Origin: JADJEI01 sp035328465
GTDB lineage: Bacteria > Bacteroidota > Ignavibacteria > Ignavibacteriales > Ignavibacteriaceae
Direction: 5' to 3'
NCBI GenBank assembly: GCA_035328465.1
Contig: DAOLIQ010000053.1
Coordinates: forward strand, 1-23,270
Length of the DNA stretch: 23,270 nucleotides
Numbering within the stretch: position 1 is the first letter of the stretch; each line of letters starts with the position of its first letter. The notes under the pieces are model-generated. The model was not told the origin of the DNA. It ran no database searches and worked only from the letters and a program-made list of their open reading frames with translations. Below are positions 7,797 to 15,482 of the stretch, in pieces. Both the position numbers and the translations under genes were made by a program.

Positions 7797-7869
7797 CATT
7801 CCCATGCAAGTGGGAATCCATTTTTTCACTTATTTTAGAGTTGTGGATACCCGCTTTCGCGGGTATGAC
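7797..7869. repeat. Inverted pair of REP-like palindromes (BIME-like element)
   Basis: Two hairpins lie head to head. The first has ATTCCCA (7798-7804) and TGGGAAT (7811-7817). The second has ATACCCGC (7847-7854) and GCGGGTAT (7859-7866). Read on opposite strands, both fit CAT-W-CCC-N8-GGG-W-ATCCA, and the variable W pair differs in a compensated way (T/A in one, A/T in the other). This is the layout of bacterial interspersed mosaic elements. Its translation includes the well-known spurious peptide 'WIPAFAGMT', a hallmark of a widespread intergenic repeat. Confidence 0.7.
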
Positions 7870-7983
7870 ATTTCTATTTTACAATCCCTGCGTAAGGCGA
7901 CTTAATGAATCAGCTATACAATTAAAGTACCGCTATTTTTTAATTATTTTTATCACTCAATTCAATAGATTAGAAATGAACTA

Positions 7984-8002
7984 GTGCGAAATATTTTCGC
8001 AC
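7984..8002. repeat. Perfect short hairpin in divergent intergenic region
   Basis: GTGCGAAA (7984-7991), loop TAT, TTTCGCAC (7995-8002). A related imperfect palindrome, GCGAAAATTTTGCGC, follows at 8006-8020, so a GCGAAA core occurs repeatedly within 40 bases. The position, about 95 bases before the Sco start, is compatible with an operator, a 5' leader structure or another repeat element. No function can be assigned. Confidence 0.5.
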
Positions 8003-8095
8003 CTAGCGAAAATTTTGCGCATCCTTAGGTTGTGAATTATACATTTTTTTTCAGTTTCTTTTTAAATAATTTTGACTAACCAAAATTAAGACTTT

Positions 8096-8686
8096 ATGAA
8101 ACATCTTTTTTCTGTATTAATTATTCTTTCTTTAGCTATTACCTCGTGTGTTCAGGATTTTCCGATTGATAAGAATCTTAAAAATGTCACAACGAATTTG
8201 ATTGATCAAAACGGAAATGAAAAATATTTTAACAAAGTAATCGCAGGTAAGACAACGGTAATAGCTTTCATTTACACAAACTGCCCTGATATTTGCCCGA
8301 TGACCACTCACAACATGCAGCTTGTTGATGAAAAATTTTTGAAAGAAAACATCACCAACATTAATTTTGTAGTCGTTTCATTTGATCCGGAAAGGGATAC
8401 CCCGGAAGTATTAAATAAATTTGCCGCGATCCGTGATATTGATTTGAAACGCTGGGGTTTTTATACTGGTGATAAAACATCAATTGAAGAACTAATGGAT
8501 GAGTTTGAAGTAAAAGCATTTCCTTCAGACACATCTTATTCAAGCGAAGGGAAACTTAGATACTCAATGATCCACACTGATAGAATTTCTTTGATTGATT
8601 CTGAAGGCAGGCTGCGTAAATATTATTCCGGCAGTAAATTAAATCTTGATGAACTTTATAACGACATAAAAAAATTAGAGGACTAA
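8096..8686 (+). CDS. SCO1/SenC family copper-delivery lipoprotein
   Basis: A 196-residue protein with a lipoprotein signal, 'LSLAITSCVQ' (lipidated Cys18), so it is membrane-anchored and faces the periplasm. The thioredoxin-like fold carries the Sco copper site: Cys63 and Cys67 in 'IYTNCPDICPMT', and His160 in 'YSMIHTDRISLID'. All three ligands are intact, and 'FVVVSFDPERDTP' (91-103) is also family-typical. Sco proteins deliver copper to, or keep reduced, the CuA centre of cytochrome c oxidase subunit II. The stop codon is one base before the ATG of the PCuAC gene, so the two are translated from one transcript. No oxidase subunit gene lies in the window. The leader has only a weak ribosome binding site. 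Confidence 0.95.
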   Translation: MKHLFSVLIILSLAITSCVQDFPIDKNLKNVTTNLIDQNGNEKYFNKVIAGKTTVIAFIYTNCPDICPMTTHNMQLVDEKFLKENITNINFVVVSFDPERDTPEVLNKFAAIRDIDLKRWGFYTGDKTSIEELMDEFEVKAFPSDTSYSSEGKLRYSMIHTDRISLIDSEGRLRKYYSGSKLNLDELYNDIKKLED

Positions 8687-8687
8687 T

Positions 8688-9101
8688 ATGAAATATTTTT
8701 TGTTTTTACTAATTCCACTTTTCATTTTTGCCGGCAATGATAATATAAAAGTCACTAACACCTGGTTCAGACTTGTGTCAGAAGGAATGACCACAGGATT
8801 ATTTTTTACTGTTGAAAATACGGGCGATAAGCCCGATACACTATACAATATCTCAAGCAATATTTCTGATGAACTTGAAATTCATGAAACTTACTCCAAA
8901 GGAAATGATCAGATGGGAATGAGGCAAGTGGATTTTATTGTCATACCTGCGAAGAGTACTTTTGAATTTAAACCACGTTCATTTCACGTAATGGTATTTG
9001 AGGTTAAGAAAGATATGCCCGAAGGCAGTGAAGGTGAGTTTACTCTTTATTTCAAACAAGCAGGAAAAATAAAAATTATTGCGGTATCAAAAGAGGTATA
9101 G
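8688..9101 (+). CDS. PCu(A)C family periplasmic copper chaperone
   Basis: A 137-residue protein with a signal peptide (1-15, 'FLFLLIPLFIFA') and a single PCuAC domain. The Cu(I) ligands are present as His66, Met78, His100 and Met102 ('SFHVMVF'). The Met78-X21-His100-X-Met102 spacing matches the family exactly. The first gap is His-X11-Met rather than the usual His-X10-Met; Met76 is a second candidate. The family hands Cu(I) to the CuA site of cytochrome oxidase together with Sco, which fits the adjacent gene. The GAGG Shine-Dalgarno is inside the end of the Sco gene, so translation is probably coupled. The stop lies 26 bases from the convergent IS200-like gene. Confidence 0.93.
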   Translation: MKYFLFLLIPLFIFAGNDNIKVTNTWFRLVSEGMTTGLFFTVENTGDKPDTLYNISSNISDELEIHETYSKGNDQMGMRQVDFIVIPAKSTFEFKPRSFHVMVFEVKKDMPEGSEGEFTLYFKQAGKIKIIAVSKEV

Positions 9102-9127
9102 GAATAAGATCATTTGGTCAGGAATTG

Positions 9128-9562
9128 TTAATAAATTCCATAAGCTTCAACAAAGTGCTGGTATTCTTCTTCGAATGATTCAGTTCGGTGATGATCTTCC
9201 TGGTCGTTAATGTATTCAACAACTTTCTGAATATTTGAAGGTGACACAGAAAATGTACCATAACTTTTTTCCCAATGAAAATCTTTTTCAAAAAAGTTTT
9301 GCTCGTTCAGCCAGGCGGCTGCAGCGTTTCTGATCTTATTCACAAGTTCATCAATTGAATAATGAAGCTGCAAGTCAACAAGCATATGCAAATGCTCTCC
9401 GATTGCTGAACATGATTTGATTTTTATATCATTCATCTCACCAAAGTGAAAGAGAAAGTTTCTCAACTTCAATGCGACTTCCTTGTGAGAAAATAATTTT
9501 TCCTCTTCGTGAGTCGAAATAATTATGTGAAGCCAGCATTTTGCTACTGTATTTGATCCCAT
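9128..9562 (-). CDS. IS200-like (Y1) HUH transposase-family protein, apparently without element ends
   Basis: A 144-residue protein matching the IS200/IS605 TnpA (Y1_Tnp) fold. The HUH metal motif is His57-Leu-His59 in 'IGEHLHMLVD'. The nucleophilic tyrosine is Tyr117 in 'VVEYINDQEDHH', with the family's Gln and 'HH' after it. 'FHWEKSYGTFSVS' also matches. The N-terminus diverges from typical copies, and the C-terminus is slightly short, ending soon after 'FVEAYGIY'. The gene has its own AGGAGA site. It lies 34 bases after rluE and 26 bases from the facing PCuAC stop, which leaves no room for the subterminal hairpins IS200 elements need. It therefore looks like a single domesticated or REP-associated (RAYT-like) copy, not a live element. 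Activity is unproven, but the catalytic residues are intact. Confidence 0.85.
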   Translation of the reverse strand: MGSNTVAKCWLHIIISTHEEEKLFSHKEVALKLRNFLFHFGEMNDIKIKSCSAIGEHLHMLVDLQLHYSIDELVNKIRNAAAAWLNEQNFFEKDFHWEKSYGTFSVSPSNIQKVVEYINDQEDHHRTESFEEEYQHFVEAYGIY

Positions 9563-9596
9563 TAAACTTCTCCTGAATAAAAATATTTCTTTTCTT

Positions 9597-10166
9597 TCAC
9601 AAACTAAATCTAATCTGGTTAATTTCCACTAATTTTTCTTCCTGCCACTCACCCGGTTTAAGATTGCCAAGGCTCCACTCACCTATCTTCACCCTGATCA
9701 ATCGAAGCGTAGGATAACCAATGTTTGCAGTCATTCGCCGCACCTGTCTATTTCTTCCCTCAGTAATTATTATTGAGAGCCAGGTAGTGGGAATATTTTT
9801 TCTTTTACGGATTGGTTCGGAACGTGCCCAAATGGATGGTGGATTAATTAGCTTTACGATTGCAGGTAATGTTAATCCATCATTTAGTTCAACACCAACT
9901 CGTAATTTATCTAAGGTTGATTCCTCAGGAACTCCCTCTACCTGCACAAGATATTCTTTCGGCATTTTATGTCTGGGTTCTGAAATTAAATGCTGAATTC
10001 TTCCGTTATCTGTCAACAAGATTAAACCCTCACTAGCATAGTCCAATCTACCCGCAGCATATATATTTTTTATATTGATAAAATCAGCGAGAGTTTTTCT
10101 GCCGCCGCCATCAGTGAATTGTGTGAGGACTTTATATGGCTTGTTAAATAAAATTAATCGGCTCAT
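9597..10166 (-). CDS. rluE: Pseudouridine synthase, RluE-type (23S rRNA)
   Basis: A 189-residue RsuA/RluB/E/F-family enzyme without the N-terminal S4 domain, as expected for RluE. The opening 'LILFNKPYKVLTQFTDGGGR' is an RluE signature. Catalytic Asp42 sits in 'AAGRLDYASEGLILLTDNG'. The C-terminal part carries the family motif 'ITEGRNRQVRRMTANIGYPT' (135-154). E. coli RluE makes pseudouridine 2457 in 23S rRNA; the same target is inferred here. An insertion-like basic stretch, 'RSEPIRKRKNIP', occurs near 115-126, as in other members. The gene begins 12 bases after the TauE/SafE stop and is probably co-transcribed with it. Confidence 0.9.
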   Translation of the reverse strand: MSRLILFNKPYKVLTQFTDGGGRKTLADFINIKNIYAAGRLDYASEGLILLTDNGRIQHLISEPRHKMPKEYLVQVEGVPEESTLDKLRVGVELNDGLTLPAIVKLINPPSIWARSEPIRKRKNIPTTWLSIIITEGRNRQVRRMTANIGYPTLRLIRVKIGEWSLGNLKPGEWQEEKLVEINQIRFSL

Positions 10167-10178
10167 TAGACTAAATGA

Positions 10179-10943
10179 TTACTTGATAAAATAGATTATG
10201 GAAACAGCAACACCAATAATTACTACAAATATTCTAAGAGTGTCAGATTTTATCTTGCCGGCAACCCTGCCCCCTAATGCACCCCCCAATAAAGCACCGA
10301 TAGACATAACAACTGCTGTAATCCATACAACCTGATCGGAAAACATAAAGTAAACAGCCGCCGATATATTTACACTTAATGATAAAACTTGTTTGACAGC
10401 ATTCAACTTAGTAAGTGAATCATCAAGCATAAGTCCAAGAACTGCAAGAATAATTACGCTTAATCCTGCGCCAAAGTACCCACCGTAGATCGAAGCTATT
10501 GTGATTGAAATTACTACCCATGCTTTAGTTGATAATTCCTTTGAATATTTCCCACCCCGTTTGACCAGCCACTGCCGTAATGGAATTTGAACAGCAAGTA
10601 ATATTGAGGCAAATAAAATCAGATATGGTATAAGCCGAGCAAATACTTTTGCTCCTGTATTCAAGAGGAGCAGCCCGCCGGCTAGCCCGCCAAATATGCT
10701 TGCAGGTATCAAAAAAATCAAGATTGATTTTTGATTTTTAAGATCATTGGATTGTGCATGCGCGCCTCCAAAGTATCCGGGACATAGAGCAATTGTGTTT
10801 GTGATGTTTGCGGCAACCGGGGGGATACCCAAAGCAGTAAGTACAGGGAATGTAATCAGCGTACCGCCCCCTGCAAGAGCATTAACTGCACCTGCAGCTA
10901 AAGCGGCAAAAAAGACAATTACTAATTCATATTCAGTTAACAT
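10179..10943 (-). CDS. TauE/SafE family (UPF0721) membrane permease
   Basis: A 254-residue polytopic membrane protein with about eight hydrophobic segments. It shows the family repeats: 'FFAALAAGAVNALAGGGTLI' (11-30) followed by 'TFPVLTALGIPPVAANITNT', and in the second half 'YGGYFGAGLSVIILAVLGLM' followed by 'LNAVKQVLSLSVNISAAVYF'. Family members export or import small organosulfur anions or sulfite (TauE, SafE, TsuA), but most, including YfcA-like proteins such as this, have no proven substrate. It leads a probable three-gene unit with rluE and the IS200-like gene. Its start lies 153 bases from the preceding DUF1579 stop, with a terminator between, so it must have its own promoter. I could not identify that promoter. 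Confidence 0.9.
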   Translation of the reverse strand: MLTEYELVIVFFAALAAGAVNALAGGGTLITFPVLTALGIPPVAANITNTIALCPGYFGGAHAQSNDLKNQKSILIFLIPASIFGGLAGGLLLLNTGAKVFARLIPYLILFASILLAVQIPLRQWLVKRGGKYSKELSTKAWVVISITIASIYGGYFGAGLSVIILAVLGLMLDDSLTKLNAVKQVLSLSVNISAAVYFMFSDQVVWITAVVMSIGALLGGALGGRVAGKIKSDTLRIFVVIIGVAVSIIYFIK

Positions 10944-11054
10944 AAAACCAATTCAACTCAGTATTGCAAAATTTATTTATTAAGATATGATATTTACATA
11001 AAGATTTGGAAGAATTCAAAGTGTTTAAGGTGGGGAGTAATTTATTACAAATAG

Positions 11055-11085
11055 AAAGATGCAGAGTAAAATACTCTGCATCTTT
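11055..11085 (-). terminator. Intrinsic terminator of the DUF1579 gene
   Basis: AAAGATGCAGAGTA (11055-11068), three-base loop, TACTCTGCATCTTT (11072-11085): a perfect 14-base-pair stem, 11 bases beyond the DUF1579 stop. On the minus strand the second arm ends in TTT and runs on into CTATTTG, a modest U-tract. It separates the DUF1579 gene from the TauE/SafE unit. Confidence 0.8.
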
Positions 11086-11096
11086 AAAGAGAAATA

Positions 11097-11666
11097 TTAT
11101 TTCACTCGGAATGCATGCATTTCCATCGTTTTCATTTCATTGCCATCCTGTTCCATGTACATTTCCATATATTCATGATCATCATCAATGTGTTTCATGA
11201 TTTCCTTCACTCTCATCTCTTTTCCAGTTGGATCTGTAGACGTGCCTCGATAAGTAATTGTATGGGTCGCTTCATCCATCGTACCTTCAAGCATCATGAT
11301 GCCTGTTCCGAAATTATCAATCCACGTTGAGAAGAATTTTTTCTTCGCATTATCATAGCCTGTGATTTCCATTCCGTGGAAAGGCATTCCAGTATATTCA
11401 CCTTCAAACTTGCCAAGGAAATATCTACCATCCATAATGGATTCGTACTTCATCTTACCTTTGGATTCTGTAGGCGGCTGTGAAGGATCCATCCACATTT
11501 TCATTTCGGTATTCCACTCCCCTACCATTCCGGACATCATTTTGTGCATAGCACCGGGGGTCATAAATTCCTGCCAGGCTTTCATCATGTCTTCATTTTG
11601 TGCTAATGAAAAACTATTAAAGCCTACGAACAAAAAAAGTACTGCGAACAATGAACGAGTTTTCAT
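11097..11666 (-). CDS. Secreted methionine-rich DUF1579 family protein
   Basis: A 189-residue protein with a signal peptide (1-22, ending 'FSLAQ') and a DUF1579 domain. The domain shows 'MSGMVGEWNTEMKMWMDPSQ' (44-63), 'GRYFLGKFEGEYTGMPFHGM' (80-99), 'YDNAKKKFFSTWIDNFGTGI' (104-123), and a C-terminal 'EYMEMYMEQDGNEMKTMEMH'. Function of the family is unknown; the fold is thought to be a lipocalin-like barrel. Methionine is strikingly common, 26 of 189 residues, which is also usual in Bacteroidota homologues. Metal binding or oxidant scavenging are guesses. The start has a good AGAGAGG site. The gene stands alone, with a terminator after it and 150 bases of non-coding DNA before it. Confidence 0.88.
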   Translation of the reverse strand: MKTRSLFAVLFLFVGFNSFSLAQNEDMMKAWQEFMTPGAMHKMMSGMVGEWNTEMKMWMDPSQPPTESKGKMKYESIMDGRYFLGKFEGEYTGMPFHGMEITGYDNAKKKFFSTWIDNFGTGIMMLEGTMDEATHTITYRGTSTDPTGKEMRVKEIMKHIDDDHEYMEMYMEQDGNEMKTMEMHAFRVK

Positions 11667-11816
11667 AAGAACCTCTCTTAGTTTGTTTAAATAATTATTT
11701 GATTAGACACGCTGAAGCAACTTAAGATGAAAACTTAAATAATTCAAGTAAAAAATGATGAATGCGATCTGGAGAATTCAAATTTTGAATGACGAAGTTA
11801 ATACTGAATTTATTAT

Positions 11817-14639
11817 TTATCGTATTTCCCGGCTTAAAAATTTACTGGTGATACTTTTTCTATTTTTAACTATTTGTTCGGGGGTTCCTTCTGCAATTAT
11901 CTCTCCCCCGCTTTCACCGCCGCCCGGACCAAGGTCTATTATCCAGTCCGCTAATTTTATTACGTCAAGATTATGCTCAACTACCACAACTGTATTGCCT
12001 TTATCAACAAGTTTGTTGAGGACTTTCATCAGAATGTTTACATCCTCAAAATGTAAACCTGTGGTTGGCTCATCAAGAATGTAAAGAGTTTTTCCAGTAC
12101 TAACTTTACTTAACTCAGTTGCAAGTTTTACGCGTTGTGCTTCACCGCCGGAAAGTGTTGTAGCCTGCTGACCAAGTTTAATATATCCTAGCCCTACATC
12201 GTGTATAGCTTTTATTTTTCTTTTGATCCTTGGGAGATCCTCGAAAAATTCGAGTGCTTCATCAATGCGCATTTCTAAAATATCTGAAATAGATTTTGTC
12301 TTATACAAAACTTCGAGAGTTTCACGGTTGTATCTTTTACCTCGGCACACATCGCAGAGCACATAAACATCGGGTAGAAAATTCATTTCAATTTTTTTTA
12401 GCCCGTCACCTCCGCATTCTTCACACCTTCCGCCGGATACATTAAAGCTGAAACGACCTGTGGCATAACCTCTCATTTTAGATTCGGGCATTTGAGCAAA
12501 TAGATCACGGATAAAAGTGAAAAGGCCAGTGTAAGTAGCGGGATTCGATCTCGGCGTTCTGCCAATTGGTGATTGATCTATCTCGATTACTTTATCTATA
12601 TTTTCCAATCCTTCAATCGAATGATAAGGAAGAGGCACCGTGCGGGATTTGTAAATCTTATTCATTAATATTTTAACCAGTGTTTCATTAACTAACGAAG
12701 ACTTGCCTGAGCCGCTTACTCCGGTTACAATAGTTAATGTTCCAAGTGGAATTTTAAGATTAACTTTTTTAAGATTATTTCCAGAAGCTCCTTTAAGTTC
12801 AATATAATTTTTATTTCCTTTTCTTCGCTCGAGTGGAATAGAAATTTCTTTCCTGCCTTTAAGATAATCAAGCGTCAAGGAATTTATTCCGTTAGAAGAA
12901 TTTAACAAAGCTTCTCTTTCACCAGCAAGGCAAACCTCTCCGCCATGCACTCCTGCACCGGGACCAAGATCAACAATATAATCAGCACTTTCTATTGTTT
13001 CTCTATCGTGCTCAACAACAATAACGGTATTGCCAAGATCACGAAGATTCTTTAATGAATTTATCAATTTAATATTATCGCTTTGATGAAGCCCGATTGA
13101 AGGCTCGTCAAGCACATATAAAACACCAGAAAGCTGCGAGCCAATCTGAGTGGCTAATCTAATCCGCTGACTTTCTCCCCCTGAAAGAGTTCGAGCTGAA
13201 CGATTGAGAGTTAAATAATCCAACCCGACATTTAAGAGAAAAAATAATCGCTCGGTAATTTCTTTGAAGATTGGTTTAGCAATTATCGCTTCACGACCAC
13301 TTAAATCAAGTGAGCTAAAAAATTCATGACAACGCTTAATGGAAAGGTTAGTTATCCCAGTGATATTCTTTCCATTAAAATGAACAGAAAGAGATTCCTT
13401 CCGAAGTCTTCCCCCTCCACAAGTTGAACAAGGGACAGTATTCATAAATGACTCAACCCAATCACGGATATTATTGGAGGTTGAAGTATTATAAAAATTT
13501 TTAAGATAATTAATTAACCCGGAAAAACTATGCAGATAAGTAACCGGCTTGCTATTTCCATAGTTGTAGGTAAAAGATATTTTTTCCTTTGTACCGTTAA
13601 TAAGAATTTCTTTTTGTTCGGTTGTCAAATTTTTAAGAGGAGTATCAAAATCAAAACCAAATTTTTCAGCGATGGACTTTAGTTGATTGAAGAACCATAT
13701 TGAACGAGGCTTTCCAAGTGCGGCTATCGCTTCTTCATTAATTGATTTATTCCAATCAGGAATTATTAGATTCATATCAAGCTCTTTTTTCTCGCCAAGT
13801 CCTTCGCAATCTTTACACGAACCGTATGGGGAGTTGAATGAAAATGAATTTGGCGCAAGCTCTTGATAACTTATTCCGCAATCCAAACAAGCCAAGTGTT
13901 TGCTGAATATAGAATCCTTTACACCATCATTAATTATCACAACCCCATCCCCATAATTAAGAGCTACGTCAACCGATTCGGTTAATCTTTTCCTGGAAGC
14001 TTCAGAAGCTGAAAGTTTATCAACAACAATTTCAATATTATGTATTTGATACCGATTAACATGAAAACCGTCAATAATTTCATGGAAATTACCATCAACT
14101 CGAACTTTAACAAAGCCATCAGAAGCAATCTGCTCGAAAAGTTCCCTGTAATGCCCCTTCCTTCCCCGAATCATCGGAGAGAGAACATTAATTTTTTTAC
14201 CGTTATTAGCTGCAATAATTGAATCAATTATTTGAGAAGAAGACTGCTTTGAAACTGGCTTACCGCAATTATAACAATGTTGAACGCCAAGCCGTGCAAA
14301 AAGTAAACGCAAGTAATCATAAATTTCTGTAACTGTTCCAACGGTGGAGCGTGGGTTGCCGCTTGTAGATTTTTGTTCAATTGAAATTGCAGGGCTTAAG
14401 CCTTCAATCAAATCAACATCCGGTTTTTCAAGCATATCGAGAAATTGCCGGGCATAAGCCGAAAGCGATTCGATATATCTCCTCTGCCCTTCAGCATAAA
14501 TTGTATCGAATGCGAGAGATGATTTTCCAGAGCCTGATAAACCGGTGACTACCGTAAATGAATCACGTGGAATATCAAGGTCAATATTTTTTAAGTTATG
14601 TTCGCGTGCACCGCGGATAATTATTGTATCTTTTTCCAA
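11817..14639 (-). CDS. uvrA: Excinuclease ABC subunit A
   Basis: A 940-residue protein of full UvrA length, the damage-sensing ATPase of nucleotide excision repair that loads UvrB. Walker A motifs are 'GLSGSGKS' (33-40) and 'GVSGSGKS' (640-647). ABC signatures are 'LSGGESQR' (485-492) and 'LSGGEAQR' (829-836), each followed by 'LDEP'. Two zinc modules are intact: Cys251/254/275/278 and Cys739/742/762/765. An additional CxxC pair, 'CYNC', is at 122-125. The first codon is TTG at 14639: the frame continues to a stop 24 bases further upstream without any ATG, and the protein start 'IIIRGAREHNLKNID' aligns with the family. No SOS-type operator was recognised in the 96-base divergent region shared with the YigZ gene. 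Confidence 0.97.
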   Translation of the reverse strand: MEKDTIIIRGAREHNLKNIDLDIPRDSFTVVTGLSGSGKSSLAFDTIYAEGQRRYIESLSAYARQFLDMLEKPDVDLIEGLSPAISIEQKSTSGNPRSTVGTVTEIYDYLRLLFARLGVQHCYNCGKPVSKQSSSQIIDSIIAANNGKKINVLSPMIRGRKGHYRELFEQIASDGFVKVRVDGNFHEIIDGFHVNRYQIHNIEIVVDKLSASEASRKRLTESVDVALNYGDGVVIINDGVKDSIFSKHLACLDCGISYQELAPNSFSFNSPYGSCKDCEGLGEKKELDMNLIIPDWNKSINEEAIAALGKPRSIWFFNQLKSIAEKFGFDFDTPLKNLTTEQKEILINGTKEKISFTYNYGNSKPVTYLHSFSGLINYLKNFYNTSTSNNIRDWVESFMNTVPCSTCGGGRLRKESLSVHFNGKNITGITNLSIKRCHEFFSSLDLSGREAIIAKPIFKEITERLFFLLNVGLDYLTLNRSARTLSGGESQRIRLATQIGSQLSGVLYVLDEPSIGLHQSDNIKLINSLKNLRDLGNTVIVVEHDRETIESADYIVDLGPGAGVHGGEVCLAGEREALLNSSNGINSLTLDYLKGRKEISIPLERRKGNKNYIELKGASGNNLKKVNLKIPLGTLTIVTGVSGSGKSSLVNETLVKILMNKIYKSRTVPLPYHSIEGLENIDKVIEIDQSPIGRTPRSNPATYTGLFTFIRDLFAQMPESKMRGYATGRFSFNVSGGRCEECGGDGLKKIEMNFLPDVYVLCDVCRGKRYNRETLEVLYKTKSISDILEMRIDEALEFFEDLPRIKRKIKAIHDVGLGYIKLGQQATTLSGGEAQRVKLATELSKVSTGKTLYILDEPTTGLHFEDVNILMKVLNKLVDKGNTVVVVEHNLDVIKLADWIIDLGPGGGESGGEIIAEGTPEQIVKNRKSITSKFLSREIR

Positions 14640-14735
14640 TGGATATTTATATTTTTTAATTCAATCAATTATATTAGGAATAGCAGTTCAGATAATCAAA
14701 TATTTTTGTAATGGATCTGTCACAAGCCAATAATT

Positions 14736-15359
14736 ATGAATTATGTAGCTGAAATCAGAACAATAGGTAAAACGGTAGAATTTGAATTCAAGGAAAAATC
14801 ATCCGGATTTCTCGCAATATTATTTCCTATTCAGAATGAAGATGATTTTAAGAATTCACTTTTAAAAATTAAGAAAAAATATTTCGACGCTACTCATCAC
14901 TGCTATGCTTATCGTTTGCACGATGGGTCTTTTAAATATTCGGACGATGGCGAACCTGGTGGAACTGCCGGGGTTCGTATTCACAATGCGCTTACTCATT
15001 TTGGTGTTACAGATGCCGCAATTATTGTGGTGCGATATTTTGGTGGTACAAAACTTGGTGTTGGACCACTTGGCAAAGCATACTATCATGCTGCATTTTC
15101 TGTTGTCGAAAAGAGTAGTCTGATAACTAAATACGCTTATAAAAAATTTATTTTCACTGTTGATTTTACTGATATGAATATCGTTCATAAAATAATTGAT
15201 GACTATAGTGGAAAGCTTTTAACTACTAATTATTCGGAGAAAGTTTCATTTGAAGTCTTATTTAAAAAATCTGATCAACTCAAAATAGAATCAAAATTAA
15301 AGGAATATTCAGAAAGTACATTGATTTATTCAGTAACTCAGGAAGTGGAATTTTTATAA
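14736..15359 (+). CDS. yigZ: YigZ/IMPACT family protein
   Basis: A 207-residue protein with the two-domain YigZ architecture: an N-terminal IMPACT (UPF0029) domain (about 15-122) and a C-terminal DUF1949 domain (about 138-200). Hallmarks are 'ATHHCYAYR' (52-60), 'SDDGEPGGTAGVRI' (69-82) and 'VVRYFGGTKLGVGPL' (98-112). Structure of the E. coli protein suggests nucleic-acid binding, and the eukaryotic relative IMPACT regulates GCN2, but the bacterial role is unsettled. The start at ATG 14736 is fixed by 'MNYVAEIRTIG', typical of the N-terminus; no Shine-Dalgarno is visible. It is divergent from uvrA, and the next + gene (MarR) lies 123 bases downstream. Confidence 0.92.
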   Translation: MNYVAEIRTIGKTVEFEFKEKSSGFLAILFPIQNEDDFKNSLLKIKKKYFDATHHCYAYRLHDGSFKYSDDGEPGGTAGVRIHNALTHFGVTDAAIIVVRYFGGTKLGVGPLGKAYYHAAFSVVEKSSLITKYAYKKFIFTVDFTDMNIVHKIIDDYSGKLLTTNYSEKVSFEVLFKKSDQLKIESKLKEYSESTLIYSVTQEVEFL

Positions 15360-15482
15360 ACTTCAGACATAATAGTTCATAATGGACTTCAAAAGAAAAA
15401 TTTAGATAGTGAAAGATTCTTCTTGACTTAATTTTAATGTTTAGCGATTTTTGCTATCATCAATTAAATATTTAGGGGACTT

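Larger units (their letters stand above)
7688..8095. other. 408-base divergent intergenic region with dispersed hairpins
   Basis: No credible gene is present. The only frame of note translates the REP-like hairpin described next. The region separates the starts of two divergent genes, so no terminator is needed here, yet it contains three strong hairpins. The best explanation is insertion of small dispersed repeat elements between two promoters. A seven-base inverted repeat, TTACGCA (7762-7768) and TGCGTAA (7889-7895), brackets the REP-like pair and could mark an element boundary, though it is short. No confident promoter was found. Confidence 0.6.

Noticed and set aside
7769..7984. A 71-codon + strand frame containing the peptide 'WIPAFAGMT'
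   Set aside because: It is a translation of the REP-like hairpin pair. The peptide is a familiar artefact of a widespread intergenic palindrome, and the frame has no Shine-Dalgarno or protein-like composition.
9102..9596. The IS200-like gene as a complete mobile element
   Set aside because: Flanks of 26 and 34 bases contain no end hairpins or target site structure, so it is reported as a gene only.
14862..15188. Long antisense frame inside the YigZ gene
   Set aside because: A shadow of a confidently identified gene; it carries no family motif.
15423..15460. TTGACT and TATCAT boxes upstream of the MarR gene, resembling a sigma-70 promoter
   Set aside because: The 26-base spacing is far too long for a sigma-70 promoter, and no better -10 box lies at 16-18 bases.
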